Assembly: GCA_902633185.1 (NCBI GenBank)
Contig: CACPFN010000001.1
Span: 1-64,000 of the forward strand
Direction: 5' to 3'
Length of the DNA: 64,000 nucleotides
Origin: an uncultured Pelagibacteraceae bacterium
Lineage (GTDB): Bacteria; Pseudomonadota; Alphaproteobacteria; Pelagibacterales; Pelagibacteraceae
Under the pieces are notes generated by a model. The model had not been told where the DNA came from, did no database searches, and was given only the letters and a program-made list of their open reading frames with translations. The stretch's first letter is position 1. The number at the start of each line of letters is the position of its first letter. The translations under genes and the position numbers were made by a program. Positions 39,597-49,310 of the stretch are shown here, piece after piece.

Positions 39597-40769
39597 CTAA
39601 TAGTTCTTAATATGTAGCTCTTTTGGAAAATTACAGAATAATTCACAACCTTTGTCGGTAACTCGAATTGCTTCTGATGCTTCTACTCCCCAATTACCAA
39701 ACTGCATTACTGCAATCATATGAAAACAAACATTTGGTTCAAGTATTGTCATATCTCCTTTATATATATTTAAAGTATGCTCTCCCCAATCTGGTGGATA
39801 TCCAATGCCTATCGAGTAACCCGTTCTTGATTTCTTCTCGATACCATATTTATCTAAAATTTTCCAAAAAGCTTGGGCAACATCATTTGCTGTGTTTCCA
39901 GGTTTTGTAGCATCAATTCCAGCTTGTAAAGCTTCAATAGTTTTATTCATGGTATCAATTTTTAATTGATCAGGTTTACCTAATAAAATTGTTCGAGCCA
40001 TAGGTGCGTGATATCTTTTATATACACCTGAAAGTTCAATTATAGTTGCTTCACCTTCAACAAATTTATCTTGAGTTGCTGTTAAATGTGAAGCGGATGT
40101 ACCTTTTCCAGTTGGAAGAAGCGTTGCGATACTAGAATATTCACCTCCAAATTCTTCTGTACCGTAAAACAAAGACTTTTGAATTTCTCCAACAGCATCA
40201 CATTGTCTTGTACCAGGTTTAATTACTTCCATTGCTGTTTGCATTCCTTTTTGAGAAATTAAAGCAGCAGACTTCATATAATTTATCTCCGCATTGGATT
40301 TAATTAATCTAGCCCAATTAACTAGTCGATCAGAATCGATAATGTTTGCGTCTGGCAATCCCTGCTTAATCTTTTCATAACAAAAAGCTGTAAAATAATG
40401 AGCATCCATTTCAACTCCAATGGACAGTTTATCCCATTTTTTTTCTTTAATTACTTTGGTCAAGTAATCATAAGGATGTTTTGGCCAAGTATGAATATAA
40501 CTCTCATCATAAACAATAATATTATCTTTATTTAAATAGGTCTTTATATATGCCCCACCCGCATCTTGATCTCTTACAAAGCAAATTGGTTCTTTTGAAT
40601 CAACATGCACTAATACACATTGTGCATAATAAAAAGACCAGGCATCGTAGCCTGTAAGATAATTCATGTTATTTGTGTCGTGAGAAATAATTAAATCAAT
40701 TTTTTTCTCTCTCATCAGAGATTGAACTTTTATTAGTCTTTGTTTGTATTCCTCTTTTGAAAAAGACAT
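39597..40769 (-). CDS. M24 family (Xaa-Pro peptidase/creatinase fold) hydrolase, possibly ectoine hydrolase DoeA/EutD-like
   Basis: MSFSKEEYKQRLIKVQSLMREKKIDLIISHDTNNMNYLTGYDAWSFYY; GYPPDWGEHTLNIYKGD; EASEAIRVTDKGCE. Confidence 0.75.
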   Translation of the reverse strand: MSFSKEEYKQRLIKVQSLMREKKIDLIISHDTNNMNYLTGYDAWSFYYAQCVLVHVDSKEPICFVRDQDAGGAYIKTYLNKDNIIVYDESYIHTWPKHPYDYLTKVIKEKKWDKLSIGVEMDAHYFTAFCYEKIKQGLPDANIIDSDRLVNWARLIKSNAEINYMKSAALISQKGMQTAMEVIKPGTRQCDAVGEIQKSLFYGTEEFGGEYSSIATLLPTGKGTSASHLTATQDKFVEGEATIIELSGVYKRYHAPMARTILLGKPDQLKIDTMNKTIEALQAGIDATKPGNTANDVAQAFWKILDKYGIEKKSRTGYSIGIGYPPDWGEHTLNIYKGDMTILEPNVCFHMIAVMQFGNWGVEASEAIRVTDKGCELFCNFPKELHIKNY

Positions 40770-40772
40770 AGA

Positions 40773-41513
40773 TTAATCAAACAGTCTTCCAAATCCTTTT
40801 ACAGATTTATTTTCACCTATGTTTTCCAAAGACTCCCATATTAATGCTTGGTTACTTGAAAGAACTGGTATTCCAAGTTTATCTTCTAATTTTTGTATCA
40901 AAGGTAAAACTGGTAAAGCAGTACATGATACAAATAAAGCATCTGACTCACTTACATCTAAGTTTATAAGAACATCAAACAGATAATTTTGATCTACTTT
41001 ACCAATCTCCATGTCAGAATGAATATCAAAGTATGAATTTGAGGTGATTTCAAAACCAGACGTTTTAAAGTAATCAACAACATCATCGTTAACTTTTTTA
41101 CTATAAGGCGTGAATATAGAAAGTTTTTTAATATTTAATTTTTTCAATGCTTTCAAAGCTGCTGTGCTTGGTGTTGAAAGTTTTGCCTCAGGTTTTGCTG
41201 CTTGTATTTTATTTTTAATATTATCATATCCTGCTGCTATAGTTCCTGATGTACAAGCATATACAACACAATCTAATTTTTGCTCTGGTAAGATATCTTT
41301 TGTGACTTGAGTAATATTCTCTGACATTTTGATCAAATTCTCTTTAGTTAAAGGGTTGTAACATTCTATTCTATTTACAAAAAAATCAATTTTTTTATCT
41401 TTAATTACACTTATAAAATCTTTTTCAATCACTAGATCGGTTGCTAAAGCGATGAGCCCAATACGTGGATTTTGGTTATTTTCAAACTTTGGTTCTATTT
41501 TTTGTGATTTCAT
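40773..41513 (-). CDS. Asp/Glu racemase-fold protein (EutA / maleate isomerase / arylmalonate decarboxylase-like); start corrected
   Basis: PRIGLIALATDLVIEKDF; VVYACTSGTIAAGYD; SIFTPYSKKVNDDVVDYF; DALFVSCTALPVLPLIQKLE. Confidence 0.75.
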   Translation of the reverse strand: MKSQKIEPKFENNQNPRIGLIALATDLVIEKDFISVIKDKKIDFFVNRIECYNPLTKENLIKMSENITQVTKDILPEQKLDCVVYACTSGTIAAGYDNIKNKIQAAKPEAKLSTPSTAALKALKKLNIKKLSIFTPYSKKVNDDVVDYFKTSGFEITSNSYFDIHSDMEIGKVDQNYLFDVLINLDVSESDALFVSCTALPVLPLIQKLEDKLGIPVLSSNQALIWESLENIGENKSVKGFGRLFD

Positions 41514-41629
41514 AAATATAATATACCACCACATATTGATTAATCATTAAAATTTAAAAACTGCATCTAATTTCTTGAATGGTAAGAGTAAATAAACGTA
41601 TAATAAGAAAAATTAATTTTGAAATAAAA

Positions 41630-43063
41630 ATGCTCGATAAAAAAAAGTTTTATATCAATGGCAGATGGGTTGAGCCAGTAAACAAGAATGAATGTGAAGT
41701 TATTAATCCATCAACAGAAGAAGTTTGTGCAATTATAAGTCTTGGAAGCTCTGATGATACAAATGCTGCAGTCAAAGCAGCAAAATTTGCTTTTGAGACT
41801 TGGAAAGATACTTCAAAAGAAGAAAGGTTAAATTTATTAGAAAAATTATTAAAAATTTATAACTCTAGATGGGATGATATGACTGATGCTATTACTACAG
41901 AGCTTGGTTGTCCTAAAGATTGGTGTTCGGCTAATCAAACATCTTCTGGTGCAGGTCATATAGAAGACTTTATAAAAAGATTAAAAGATTTTGAATTCGA
42001 ACCAGGTTTTGATAAGGGGTCTACTAATCATATTGTATATGAGCCAATTGGAGTTTGCGGATTAATCACACCTTGGAATTGGCCTATAAATCAAATTGCT
42101 TTAAAAGTAATTCCAGCTTTTGCTACTGGATGTACAATGGTACTTAAGCCATCTGAAATTGCACCATTATCAGGAATGCTATTTGCAGAGATGATAGATG
42201 AGGCTGGATTTCCGGCTGGAGTATTTAATTTGGTGAATGGTGATGGGCCTGGTGTTGGAACTGACCTGTCAGGACATCCTGATGTTGATATGGTCTCATT
42301 TACAGGATCTACTAGAGCTGGAAAATTAATTACAAAGAATGCTGCTGAGACTATAAAAAGAGTTTGTCTTGAACTTGGTGGTAAAGGTGGAAATATTGTT
42401 TTTGCTGATGCATATCCTGATGCAGTTAGAGATGGCATTAGAAACGTAATGAGTAATTCAGGTCAATCCTGTGACGCTCCAACTAGAATGCTTGTTGAAA
42501 AATCAATTTATAAAAGAGCTGTTGAAGAAGCTGCAGACGAAGCAAATAAAATTAAAGTTGATCTTGCTTCAAAAGCTGGCGATCATATAGGACCTGTAAT
42601 TTCAAAAACTCAATTTGATAAAATTCAGAGCCTAATAAATAGTGGCATTAAAGAAGGTGCTACTTTAATAGCAGGTGGACCTGATAAACCTGAAGACTTA
42701 AAGAAAGGTTATTTTATTAAACCGACAGTGTTCACTGATGTTAATAATAATATGAGAATTGCAAAAGAGGAAATATTTGGACCAGTATTGTCAATTATTC
42801 CTTTTGAAAATGAAGAGGAAGCTATCCAAATTACAAATGACACAGAATATGGATTAGGAAACTATTTACAAACAGAGGATAAAGAAAAAGCAAAAAGAGT
42901 CTCAAAAAAATTAAGGTCTGGAATTGTATATGTAAATCATAAAGCAGCTGACTCTGGAACTCCTTTTGGTGGATATAGGCAATCTGGAAATGGGCGTGAA
43001 GGTGGAACTTGGGGATTGCATGAATATCTAGAGGTAAAAACTATTACTGAATGGAAAAATTAA
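41630..43063 (+). CDS. Aldehyde dehydrogenase family protein (start corrected to MLDKKKFYING)
   Basis: ITPWNWPINQIALKVIPAFATGCTMVLKPSE; CLELGGKGGNIVF; NSGQSCDAPTRMLV. Confidence 0.93.
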   Translation: MLDKKKFYINGRWVEPVNKNECEVINPSTEEVCAIISLGSSDDTNAAVKAAKFAFETWKDTSKEERLNLLEKLLKIYNSRWDDMTDAITTELGCPKDWCSANQTSSGAGHIEDFIKRLKDFEFEPGFDKGSTNHIVYEPIGVCGLITPWNWPINQIALKVIPAFATGCTMVLKPSEIAPLSGMLFAEMIDEAGFPAGVFNLVNGDGPGVGTDLSGHPDVDMVSFTGSTRAGKLITKNAAETIKRVCLELGGKGGNIVFADAYPDAVRDGIRNVMSNSGQSCDAPTRMLVEKSIYKRAVEEAADEANKIKVDLASKAGDHIGPVISKTQFDKIQSLINSGIKEGATLIAGGPDKPEDLKKGYFIKPTVFTDVNNNMRIAKEEIFGPVLSIIPFENEEEAIQITNDTEYGLGNYLQTEDKEKAKRVSKKLRSGIVYVNHKAADSGTPFGGYRQSGNGREGGTWGLHEYLEVKTITEWKN

Positions 43064-43064
43064 A

Positions 43065-43445
43065 ATGCTTGGTTATGTAATGGTTGGAACCAATAACTTA
43101 AAAAAAGCAATAATTTTTTATGATGAAGTCTTAAAAGTTTTAAATCTAGAAAGAAATTATAAAGATGAAGTTTGTGCTGGTTACACAGAAAAAAATGGTG
43201 ATGGAACTATAGAGTTTTATGTGACCAAACCTGTCAATATGAAAGAGGCAACAAATGGAAATGGAACGCAAGTTTCATTTATTACATCATCTAGAGATAT
43301 AGTTGATAAGTTTCATGAAATTGGAGTTAAGGCAGGTGGAAAAAGTGAAGGAGCTGGAGGCGAAAGACCAGAAGGTTCTGGAGTTTACTATTCTTATATT
43401 CGAGATCTTGATAATAATAAAATTTGTGCTTTCACAAACAATTAA
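43065..43445 (+). CDS. VOC/glyoxalase family protein
   Basis: MLGYVMVGTNNLKKAIIFYDEVLKVL; YYSYIRDLDNNKICAF. Confidence 0.88.
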   Translation: MLGYVMVGTNNLKKAIIFYDEVLKVLNLERNYKDEVCAGYTEKNGDGTIEFYVTKPVNMKEATNGNGTQVSFITSSRDIVDKFHEIGVKAGGKSEGAGGERPEGSGVYYSYIRDLDNNKICAFTNN

Positions 43446-44356
43446 TGTCTTACACTTTAATTCAAGAAAAAATTGATCAAGGAAAAATTATTGTACTTGA
43501 TGGAGGTATAGGTGCTGAGCTTGAAAAAAAAGGAGCTAAAATGGATCAAAACCTCTGGTGTGGAAAATGTTCTGTTGATAGCCCAGAATTTCTAAAAGAA
43601 GTTCATGAAAATTATATTGATGCAGGTGCTGATGTTATTACAACAAATACTTATGCTACAACTCCAATTTCCCTTAGAAAACACGGATATGAAAACTCAA
43701 TTGAATTATTTAATAAACAAGCAGTTCAAATTGCAAAACAAGCAATTGATAATTCAAAAAAGAGCGTCTGTTTAGCAGGAAGTGTTTCGAGTTATGGAAG
43801 TTTTCTTAAACTTGGAATAAAGAACATGAAGCCATGTTTTAATGAACAGATTAAAATTTTATCAAATGAGGGTGTTGATTTAATAATTTTAGAAGCAATG
43901 ACATCTCAAGCAGAAATCGTTGAGACTATGCTTGAGTGTTCTTCAAATATAAAGTTACCTGTTTGGCTTTCTATTTCCTGTGTAATAGATCAGAATACAA
44001 AAAATATTACACTTGGCTATGATGATGTGAAGAATAAAACTGAAATTTACGAGGATTTAGAAGAATCGTTGATAAATTTTAGTAAATTACATAAGGGGCC
44101 AATTTTAATTGCTCACTCAGATATTAAAACAACGAGTGCAGCTTTAGACACTGCATTAAAAAATTACAATGGAGTTATTGGTGCTTACCCTAACAAAGGC
44201 TATTACGAAAAACCAAATTGGAAGTTTGTAGATAATTTTTCACCCAATGATTATTTGGAAGTTGCAAAAAAATGGGTTAGCAAAGGTGTAAAAATTGTTG
44301 GTGGTTGTTGTGGTATAGGGGTTGAAGAGATAAAAGCTGTTTCAATTTTGAAGTAA
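43445..44356 (+). CDS. Homocysteine S-methyltransferase family protein (start corrected to MSYTLIQ)
   Basis: VLDGGIGAELEKKGAKM; TTNTYATTP; SISC and VGGCCG zinc Cys motifs. Confidence 0.88.
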   Translation: MSYTLIQEKIDQGKIIVLDGGIGAELEKKGAKMDQNLWCGKCSVDSPEFLKEVHENYIDAGADVITTNTYATTPISLRKHGYENSIELFNKQAVQIAKQAIDNSKKSVCLAGSVSSYGSFLKLGIKNMKPCFNEQIKILSNEGVDLIILEAMTSQAEIVETMLECSSNIKLPVWLSISCVIDQNTKNITLGYDDVKNKTEIYEDLEESLINFSKLHKGPILIAHSDIKTTSAALDTALKNYNGVIGAYPNKGYYEKPNWKFVDNFSPNDYLEVAKKWVSKGVKIVGGCCGIGVEEIKAVSILK

Positions 44357-44373
44357 TAATATATTGTAAAATT

Positions 44374-44829
44374 ATGAAAACTTTTATTGGTGGTATTGGT
44401 TGTTTTTGGGACGAAACTAAATACGATGGTATAAAAGGAATATTATCTACCGAATGTGGTTACTGCGGAGGTGATGATCCCAACGTTACTTACAAAGCAG
44501 TTTGTGGTGGAGATACAGGTCACATAGAAGTAGTTAAAGTTCAATATGATGAAAACATTTTAAGCTATGAAGATATGGTCAGATTATTTTTTAAACTCCA
44601 TGACTCAACTCAAAAAAATAGACAAGGAACTTATGTAGGAATTCAATATCGTTCTGAGATATTTTATAATAATGATAATGAAAAAAATACCGCAGAGAAG
44701 ATTTTAAAAGAAATGAATGAGAAATTAGATGGAAAAGTTACTACAAAGATTTCCAAAGAAAAAAACTATTGTAAAGCAGAAGGCTATCATCAAAAGTACG
44801 AGAAAAATAAATCTCTTAAGTTTGGATAA
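44374..44829 (+). CDS. msrA: Peptide-methionine (S)-S-oxide reductase
   Basis: GIGCFWDETKYDGIKGILSTECGYCGG; TGHIEVVKVQYD; HDSTQKNRQGTYVGIQYRSEIFY. Confidence 0.9.
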   Translation: MKTFIGGIGCFWDETKYDGIKGILSTECGYCGGDDPNVTYKAVCGGDTGHIEVVKVQYDENILSYEDMVRLFFKLHDSTQKNRQGTYVGIQYRSEIFYNNDNEKNTAEKILKEMNEKLDGKVTTKISKEKNYCKAEGYHQKYEKNKSLKFG

Positions 44830-44840
44830 AAAATACTAAT

Positions 44841-45998
44841 TTGAAAAAAATTATTTCAGAAAAAAATCCAGAATTAGTTACAAGAAAAGATAATAAAGCT
44901 CAATGGAATCTCCCAAATAAAAGGAGGTTGGGTTTTAGAAATTTGTATAAAATTAACAGATATGGAATATACCTTAGATCAGATTTTGTTCTAAAATTAA
45001 AAAAAAAAATTAATAAGAGAATTGGTAAATTATCTTCTGTAAAAAACCTAACTAAAAATAAAGCTTTTTGCTCTCTGATAGTTGGTAAAGATCAGGATAT
45101 TTTATTCGAGCAGTACGCAAAGGACTTTTCTACAAATCAGCCTCAAACAATTATGTCAATTACAAAAATGTTTATACATTTATTTGTGGGAGAGCTGATA
45201 GACAGAAAAGTAATTAACTTGAATAAGAAAATTTCATTTTACTTGCCAAAAATTGGCAGTGGTTATGCAAATGCAAAAGTAAAAGACGTTTTAGACATGA
45301 ACATTGTAAATCTATATAGCGAAGATTATACAAAAGCTTATTCGTCTTCATTTTTACATGAGCCTGTAGGAGGATGGAGACTGCCGATTAAAGGTAAAAA
45401 CTTTCAAAGCCAGGAACAATATTTAAATTCAATTAAATCTTTAAAAAGCAGAGATTTAAAAAATTATACCGATCTGGCGCATTATAAATCAGCTAATACC
45501 GATGTTATTGGACTAATTGTCGAAAAAGTAAGTAAAAAAAGTTTAAGACAATGGCTGTTGGAAACTGTTGAAGCGACAGGATTTGAAGAAGGATTGTATA
45601 TAGGCACAGATAGATTTGGAACACCGTGGATGTCTGGAGGTGGAAGTTTAATTACAAGAGATTTTTTAAGAATGGGTTTACTTTTTTCCAGGTTTGGAAA
45701 AGGTATAAATGGAAAAAATATTGGTTCTAAAACTTTTTTGAGTAAAACTATTAATAGTGAGGGACCCAAATACATTCAATTATCTAAGAACAAATTTGTC
45801 TGTTATGTAAATTCATTAATGAAATGTGGTAACTGGATTGGTCACTCTGGATATGGGGGCCAATTTTTAGGAATAAATTTGAAAACAAAAGTTGTTGCTG
45901 CGTTTTTTTCTGTCTTAGAAACTAAATCTGCAACAAATGAAAAATATAAAAAAGATATGGTAAATATGATAGACCAAATAATTAGTAAAGATTACTAA
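44841..45998 (+). CDS. Serine hydrolase, beta-lactamase/PBP fold
   Basis: TTG start; SITK (SxxK) motif; SANTDVIGLIVEKVSKKSLRQWL; GHSGYGGQ. Confidence 0.85.
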   Translation: MKKIISEKNPELVTRKDNKAQWNLPNKRRLGFRNLYKINRYGIYLRSDFVLKLKKKINKRIGKLSSVKNLTKNKAFCSLIVGKDQDILFEQYAKDFSTNQPQTIMSITKMFIHLFVGELIDRKVINLNKKISFYLPKIGSGYANAKVKDVLDMNIVNLYSEDYTKAYSSSFLHEPVGGWRLPIKGKNFQSQEQYLNSIKSLKSRDLKNYTDLAHYKSANTDVIGLIVEKVSKKSLRQWLLETVEATGFEEGLYIGTDRFGTPWMSGGGSLITRDFLRMGLLFSRFGKGINGKNIGSKTFLSKTINSEGPKYIQLSKNKFVCYVNSLMKCGNWIGHSGYGGQFLGINLKTKVVAAFFSVLETKSATNEKYKKDMVNMIDQIISKDY

Positions 45999-45999
45999 A

Positions 46000-46983
46000 T
46001 TAAGAAAATTTAGTTATTAAGGATTTTAAATGTTTATCTGTGACGCCACAACAACCCCCAATAATTTTTACCTGATCGTCTATTAACTCAGAACACTTAT
46101 CAACAAATTCAATTTCATTTTCAGTTATTAATGCCTGCATAGTACTAGTGTCAAATTTATGAATCTCTGGATAGAACATAATTGGCCCATTCCAATTTGA
46201 TTTTAAAACTTTCATTCCCTCTTTTGTATCAACAAACCAACTATGCATTATGCCATAAACATCTCCACCTATAGATTTGAGTGAATTAATTATTTCAGCA
46301 AAATTTATAATTTTATCTTCAGGAAGGAATTTTGGCTCATCAGGATATTTTAAAGGGTCATATACAATAGATCTCTCTTTTTCAGCTCTAAAATTTCTAC
46401 CTACTACGGTTTCATCAAATTTGCTTATGCAGCAACTTAATCCAACCCAGACAGGTAAACCTGTTTCCAAAGCTGAATTAAGCAAAATTTTAGCGTGATC
46501 AATATCTAAAAGCATTTCAAGAATAAGCACTTCAACTCCCTCTTCTTTTAATACCTTCGCTTGTTCTTTATAATTTTTTTCTTCTTTTGCAAATGATGGT
46601 ACGAATTTAGTGTCAGGTCTAAATTCATTTTCAGCCAAAGCTAAATATGTTGACATGCTTCCAGCAATTTTAATTTTTTTTCCAGAATTTTTGACTGCTT
46701 GTCTTGCTAACTTAACTGTATCAATGTTAATTTTTATAGTCTGATCTCCTAAATTTGAAGGCTCAAGACAATGCCTTGCAGTTCCAAAAGTATTGGTTGT
46801 TATCATATCACATCCGGCGTTTATATGACTTTCGTGTACTTTGATTACTATTTCTGGTGAGAAAACATTTGCTAAGCCAGAAAATGCTGGTCCCATTTTT
46901 CCACCAAGTCTCTGAATTTCTGAACCTGTTCCACCATCTAAGAAAACTTTTTTTTTTGATTTCAATAATTCATTAATATTCAT
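46000..46983 (-). CDS. Homocysteine S-methyltransferase family protein (second copy)
   Basis: VFLDGGTGSEIQRLGGKMG; TTNTFGTARH; GLSC and IGGCCGVT zinc Cys motifs. Confidence 0.88.
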   Translation of the reverse strand: MNINELLKSKKKVFLDGGTGSEIQRLGGKMGPAFSGLANVFSPEIVIKVHESHINAGCDMITTNTFGTARHCLEPSNLGDQTIKINIDTVKLARQAVKNSGKKIKIAGSMSTYLALAENEFRPDTKFVPSFAKEEKNYKEQAKVLKEEGVEVLILEMLLDIDHAKILLNSALETGLPVWVGLSCCISKFDETVVGRNFRAEKERSIVYDPLKYPDEPKFLPEDKIINFAEIINSLKSIGGDVYGIMHSWFVDTKEGMKVLKSNWNGPIMFYPEIHKFDTSTMQALITENEIEFVDKCSELIDDQVKIIGGCCGVTDKHLKSLITKFS

Positions 46984-47885
46984 TACGCTAATTTCTTCTC
47001 TGATTTTGGAACATATACAACTTCAATTACACCACCAAGAATTATCAGAATACTTCCTAGGGTTTCTCTCCAACCAAAAGGTTCATTTGTTAAAATACTA
47101 GCACTAATAACACCAACAATTATTTCAGCTAGAAATAAAATAGATGATAAGCCGGCTCCTAATTTACTTGGAGCCCAAAAGATTATTATCCCTGTAGGAA
47201 TAAAATAAAATATCGAAATAAGTAATAAAAAAGTGGACATTGACATGATAACCTCCACTGATGGAACTGGTCCTAAATAATCTACTAAGAATAACCCAAT
47301 AGGTATACTGGCTAAACCTCCATAAAAAAAGAATGTGAATATAATTGGAAAGACGCCATCTGTTTTAATTATTTCCATTCTAATTAAACCAGCACCAAAT
47401 AGTGCACCTCCAGCAAGGGCTAACCAATCCCCTGCATTTTGAGGTAACGGAATTATATTCTCTTGACTGAATACAATCCATAAACCTCCTAGTGCTAAAC
47501 CTAATGTGATTACCCTCTTCCAACCAAATTTCTTTTTTAAAAATATAATTTCAAATATTGTTGTCCAAACAGGTATCATGTAAAACATGATTAATGCTTT
47601 AACTACATCAGTAAGAAGAAAGCTAAGAGCATAACAAACAAATCCACTTCCAACAAAAAAACCAGTGAGAGGAAATTCCAATCCAATAGACTTTCCTTTT
47701 ATAACTCTCCAAATTGCGACTGGTGATAATATTAATATTCCAACTGCCATTTGGGATATCGTTCCCCAGCCACCAGTCAAACCTCCATCTTCTAGTATTC
47801 TTTGAGGTAACCAATAAATTCCCCAAGAACCGGCGGCAATAGCCAATGCAAATGAAATTTTAAAATGATGGGGGTGTCTGGTCAT
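46983..47885 (-). CDS. DMT superfamily (EamA) transporter
   Basis: Ten-TM pattern; internal EamA-like repeats. Confidence 0.85.
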   Translation of the reverse strand: MTRHPHHFKISFALAIAAGSWGIYWLPQRILEDGGLTGGWGTISQMAVGILILSPVAIWRVIKGKSIGLEFPLTGFFVGSGFVCYALSFLLTDVVKALIMFYMIPVWTTIFEIIFLKKKFGWKRVITLGLALGGLWIVFSQENIIPLPQNAGDWLALAGGALFGAGLIRMEIIKTDGVFPIIFTFFFYGGLASIPIGLFLVDYLGPVPSVEVIMSMSTFLLLISIFYFIPTGIIIFWAPSKLGAGLSSILFLAEIIVGVISASILTNEPFGWRETLGSILIILGGVIEVVYVPKSEKKLA

Positions 47886-47887
47886 TA

Positions 47888-49300
47888 TTATTGCATTAAT
47901 TTTGGTTTAAATTTTGAAAAGTTAAAAATTTGTTCATAAGATTTGGCAAACTTAATTACTTTATTATCTTCTTTAACATTTGCTATAATCTGCATTCCCA
48001 TCGGTAGCCCTTTATTATTAAAACCTACTGGAATAGATATAGTTGGCAAACCAAGTAAACTTGATAATGTATAGACTTCCATATATCTATGATAAGTGTC
48101 AATTTTATTATTATTGATAAATTCAGGATTATTTAGGTTCTTTTCAAATGGAAATAATTGAGCCGAAGGTAATGCTAAAAAATCATAATGCTTAAATAGT
48201 TTTTGAATTTTATCCATAGATTTATTTCTTATTTCTATTGCTTTTAAAACATCGTTTGTTTCGATGCTTTTCCCTTTTTTATATTCCCAATATGCTTGGG
48301 AAGGTAATTCATTTAAATTTTTTAAATTATATAACAAGAAGTTTTCATATAATGTTTTGGCTCTTAATGTTGTCCAAGAATACCATAATTCTCCAGAGTT
48401 AATTTCAGTTTTTAAATTTTCAACATTTAAACTATTTGATTGTAATTTTTTTAAAATATTTTCACATAATTCTATAATTCCATCTTCATACTTATATTGT
48501 TCGTTTAGATCAATACACCATCCAATTTTTAAATCTGAAAGTTTTCTATTATTTATATCTTTAAGATCAAAAGATAATTTATCCTTTACATTCTTCCCTT
48601 TTATATAGTTAAATAAAAATTCCATGTCATTTGGAGTCCTAGCAAAACATCCAGTTGTAGATATTAAAGGAAAATCTTTTAAATTTTTAATTTCAAATCT
48701 ATCTTCTGCAATCGCACCAGGTGTTGGTCTTAATCCATAAATATTTGCATATGCTGCTGGGTTTCTACAAGATCCCATCATATCTGTGCCATCTGCAAAA
48801 GGAATTAAATTTGCCGCAACAGCTGCTGCTGCACCACCAGAAGACCCTCCTGCTGACTTACTATAATCATAAACATTGGAGGTGGCACCATAAACTCTGT
48901 TAGTAGTATGACAACCAACAGCAAATTCAGAGAGATTTGTTTTACCAATTAAAATTGTGTTATTTCTATAATTATCTACTAATAAAGAGTCCTGTTTTGG
49001 TATATTTTTTAATAACTCTTTATATCCATAGCATGTTACCTCGTTTTTAATATCAAATAATTCTTTAACAGCAATTGGAAGTCCATAAATATCATCTTTG
49101 TCATTATCACTATTAAAATTTTCATCTTTTAATTTTGCTTCTTCAGTTATTTTTGTTTCATCTATATGTGAAATAATAGCATTTAACTTTGGGTTGAATT
49201 TTTTTATTCTATCTAAATAGAAATTTACTACCTCTGCAATTTTAATTTCTCTATTTTTAATTTTTGAAATTATTTGATGAACAGAAAAATTCTCAAGCAC
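47888..49300 (-). CDS. Amidase (amidase signature family)
   Basis: LPIAVKELFDIK; SKSAGGSSGGAAAAVAANLIPFADGTDMMGSCRNPAAYANIYGLRPT Ser-Ser-Lys signature. Confidence 0.92.
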   Translation of the reverse strand: MLENFSVHQIISKIKNREIKIAEVVNFYLDRIKKFNPKLNAIISHIDETKITEEAKLKDENFNSDNDKDDIYGLPIAVKELFDIKNEVTCYGYKELLKNIPKQDSLLVDNYRNNTILIGKTNLSEFAVGCHTTNRVYGATSNVYDYSKSAGGSSGGAAAAVAANLIPFADGTDMMGSCRNPAAYANIYGLRPTPGAIAEDRFEIKNLKDFPLISTTGCFARTPNDMEFLFNYIKGKNVKDKLSFDLKDINNRKLSDLKIGWCIDLNEQYKYEDGIIELCENILKKLQSNSLNVENLKTEINSGELWYSWTTLRAKTLYENFLLYNLKNLNELPSQAYWEYKKGKSIETNDVLKAIEIRNKSMDKIQKLFKHYDFLALPSAQLFPFEKNLNNPEFINNNKIDTYHRYMEVYTLSSLLGLPTISIPVGFNNKGLPMGMQIIANVKEDNKVIKFAKSYEQIFNFSKFKPKLMQ

Positions 49301-49310
49301 TTAATCAAAC

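Noticed and set aside
42091-42438. 115-aa minus-strand ORF in ALDH
   Set aside because: Shadow ORF opposite a strongly conserved enzyme.
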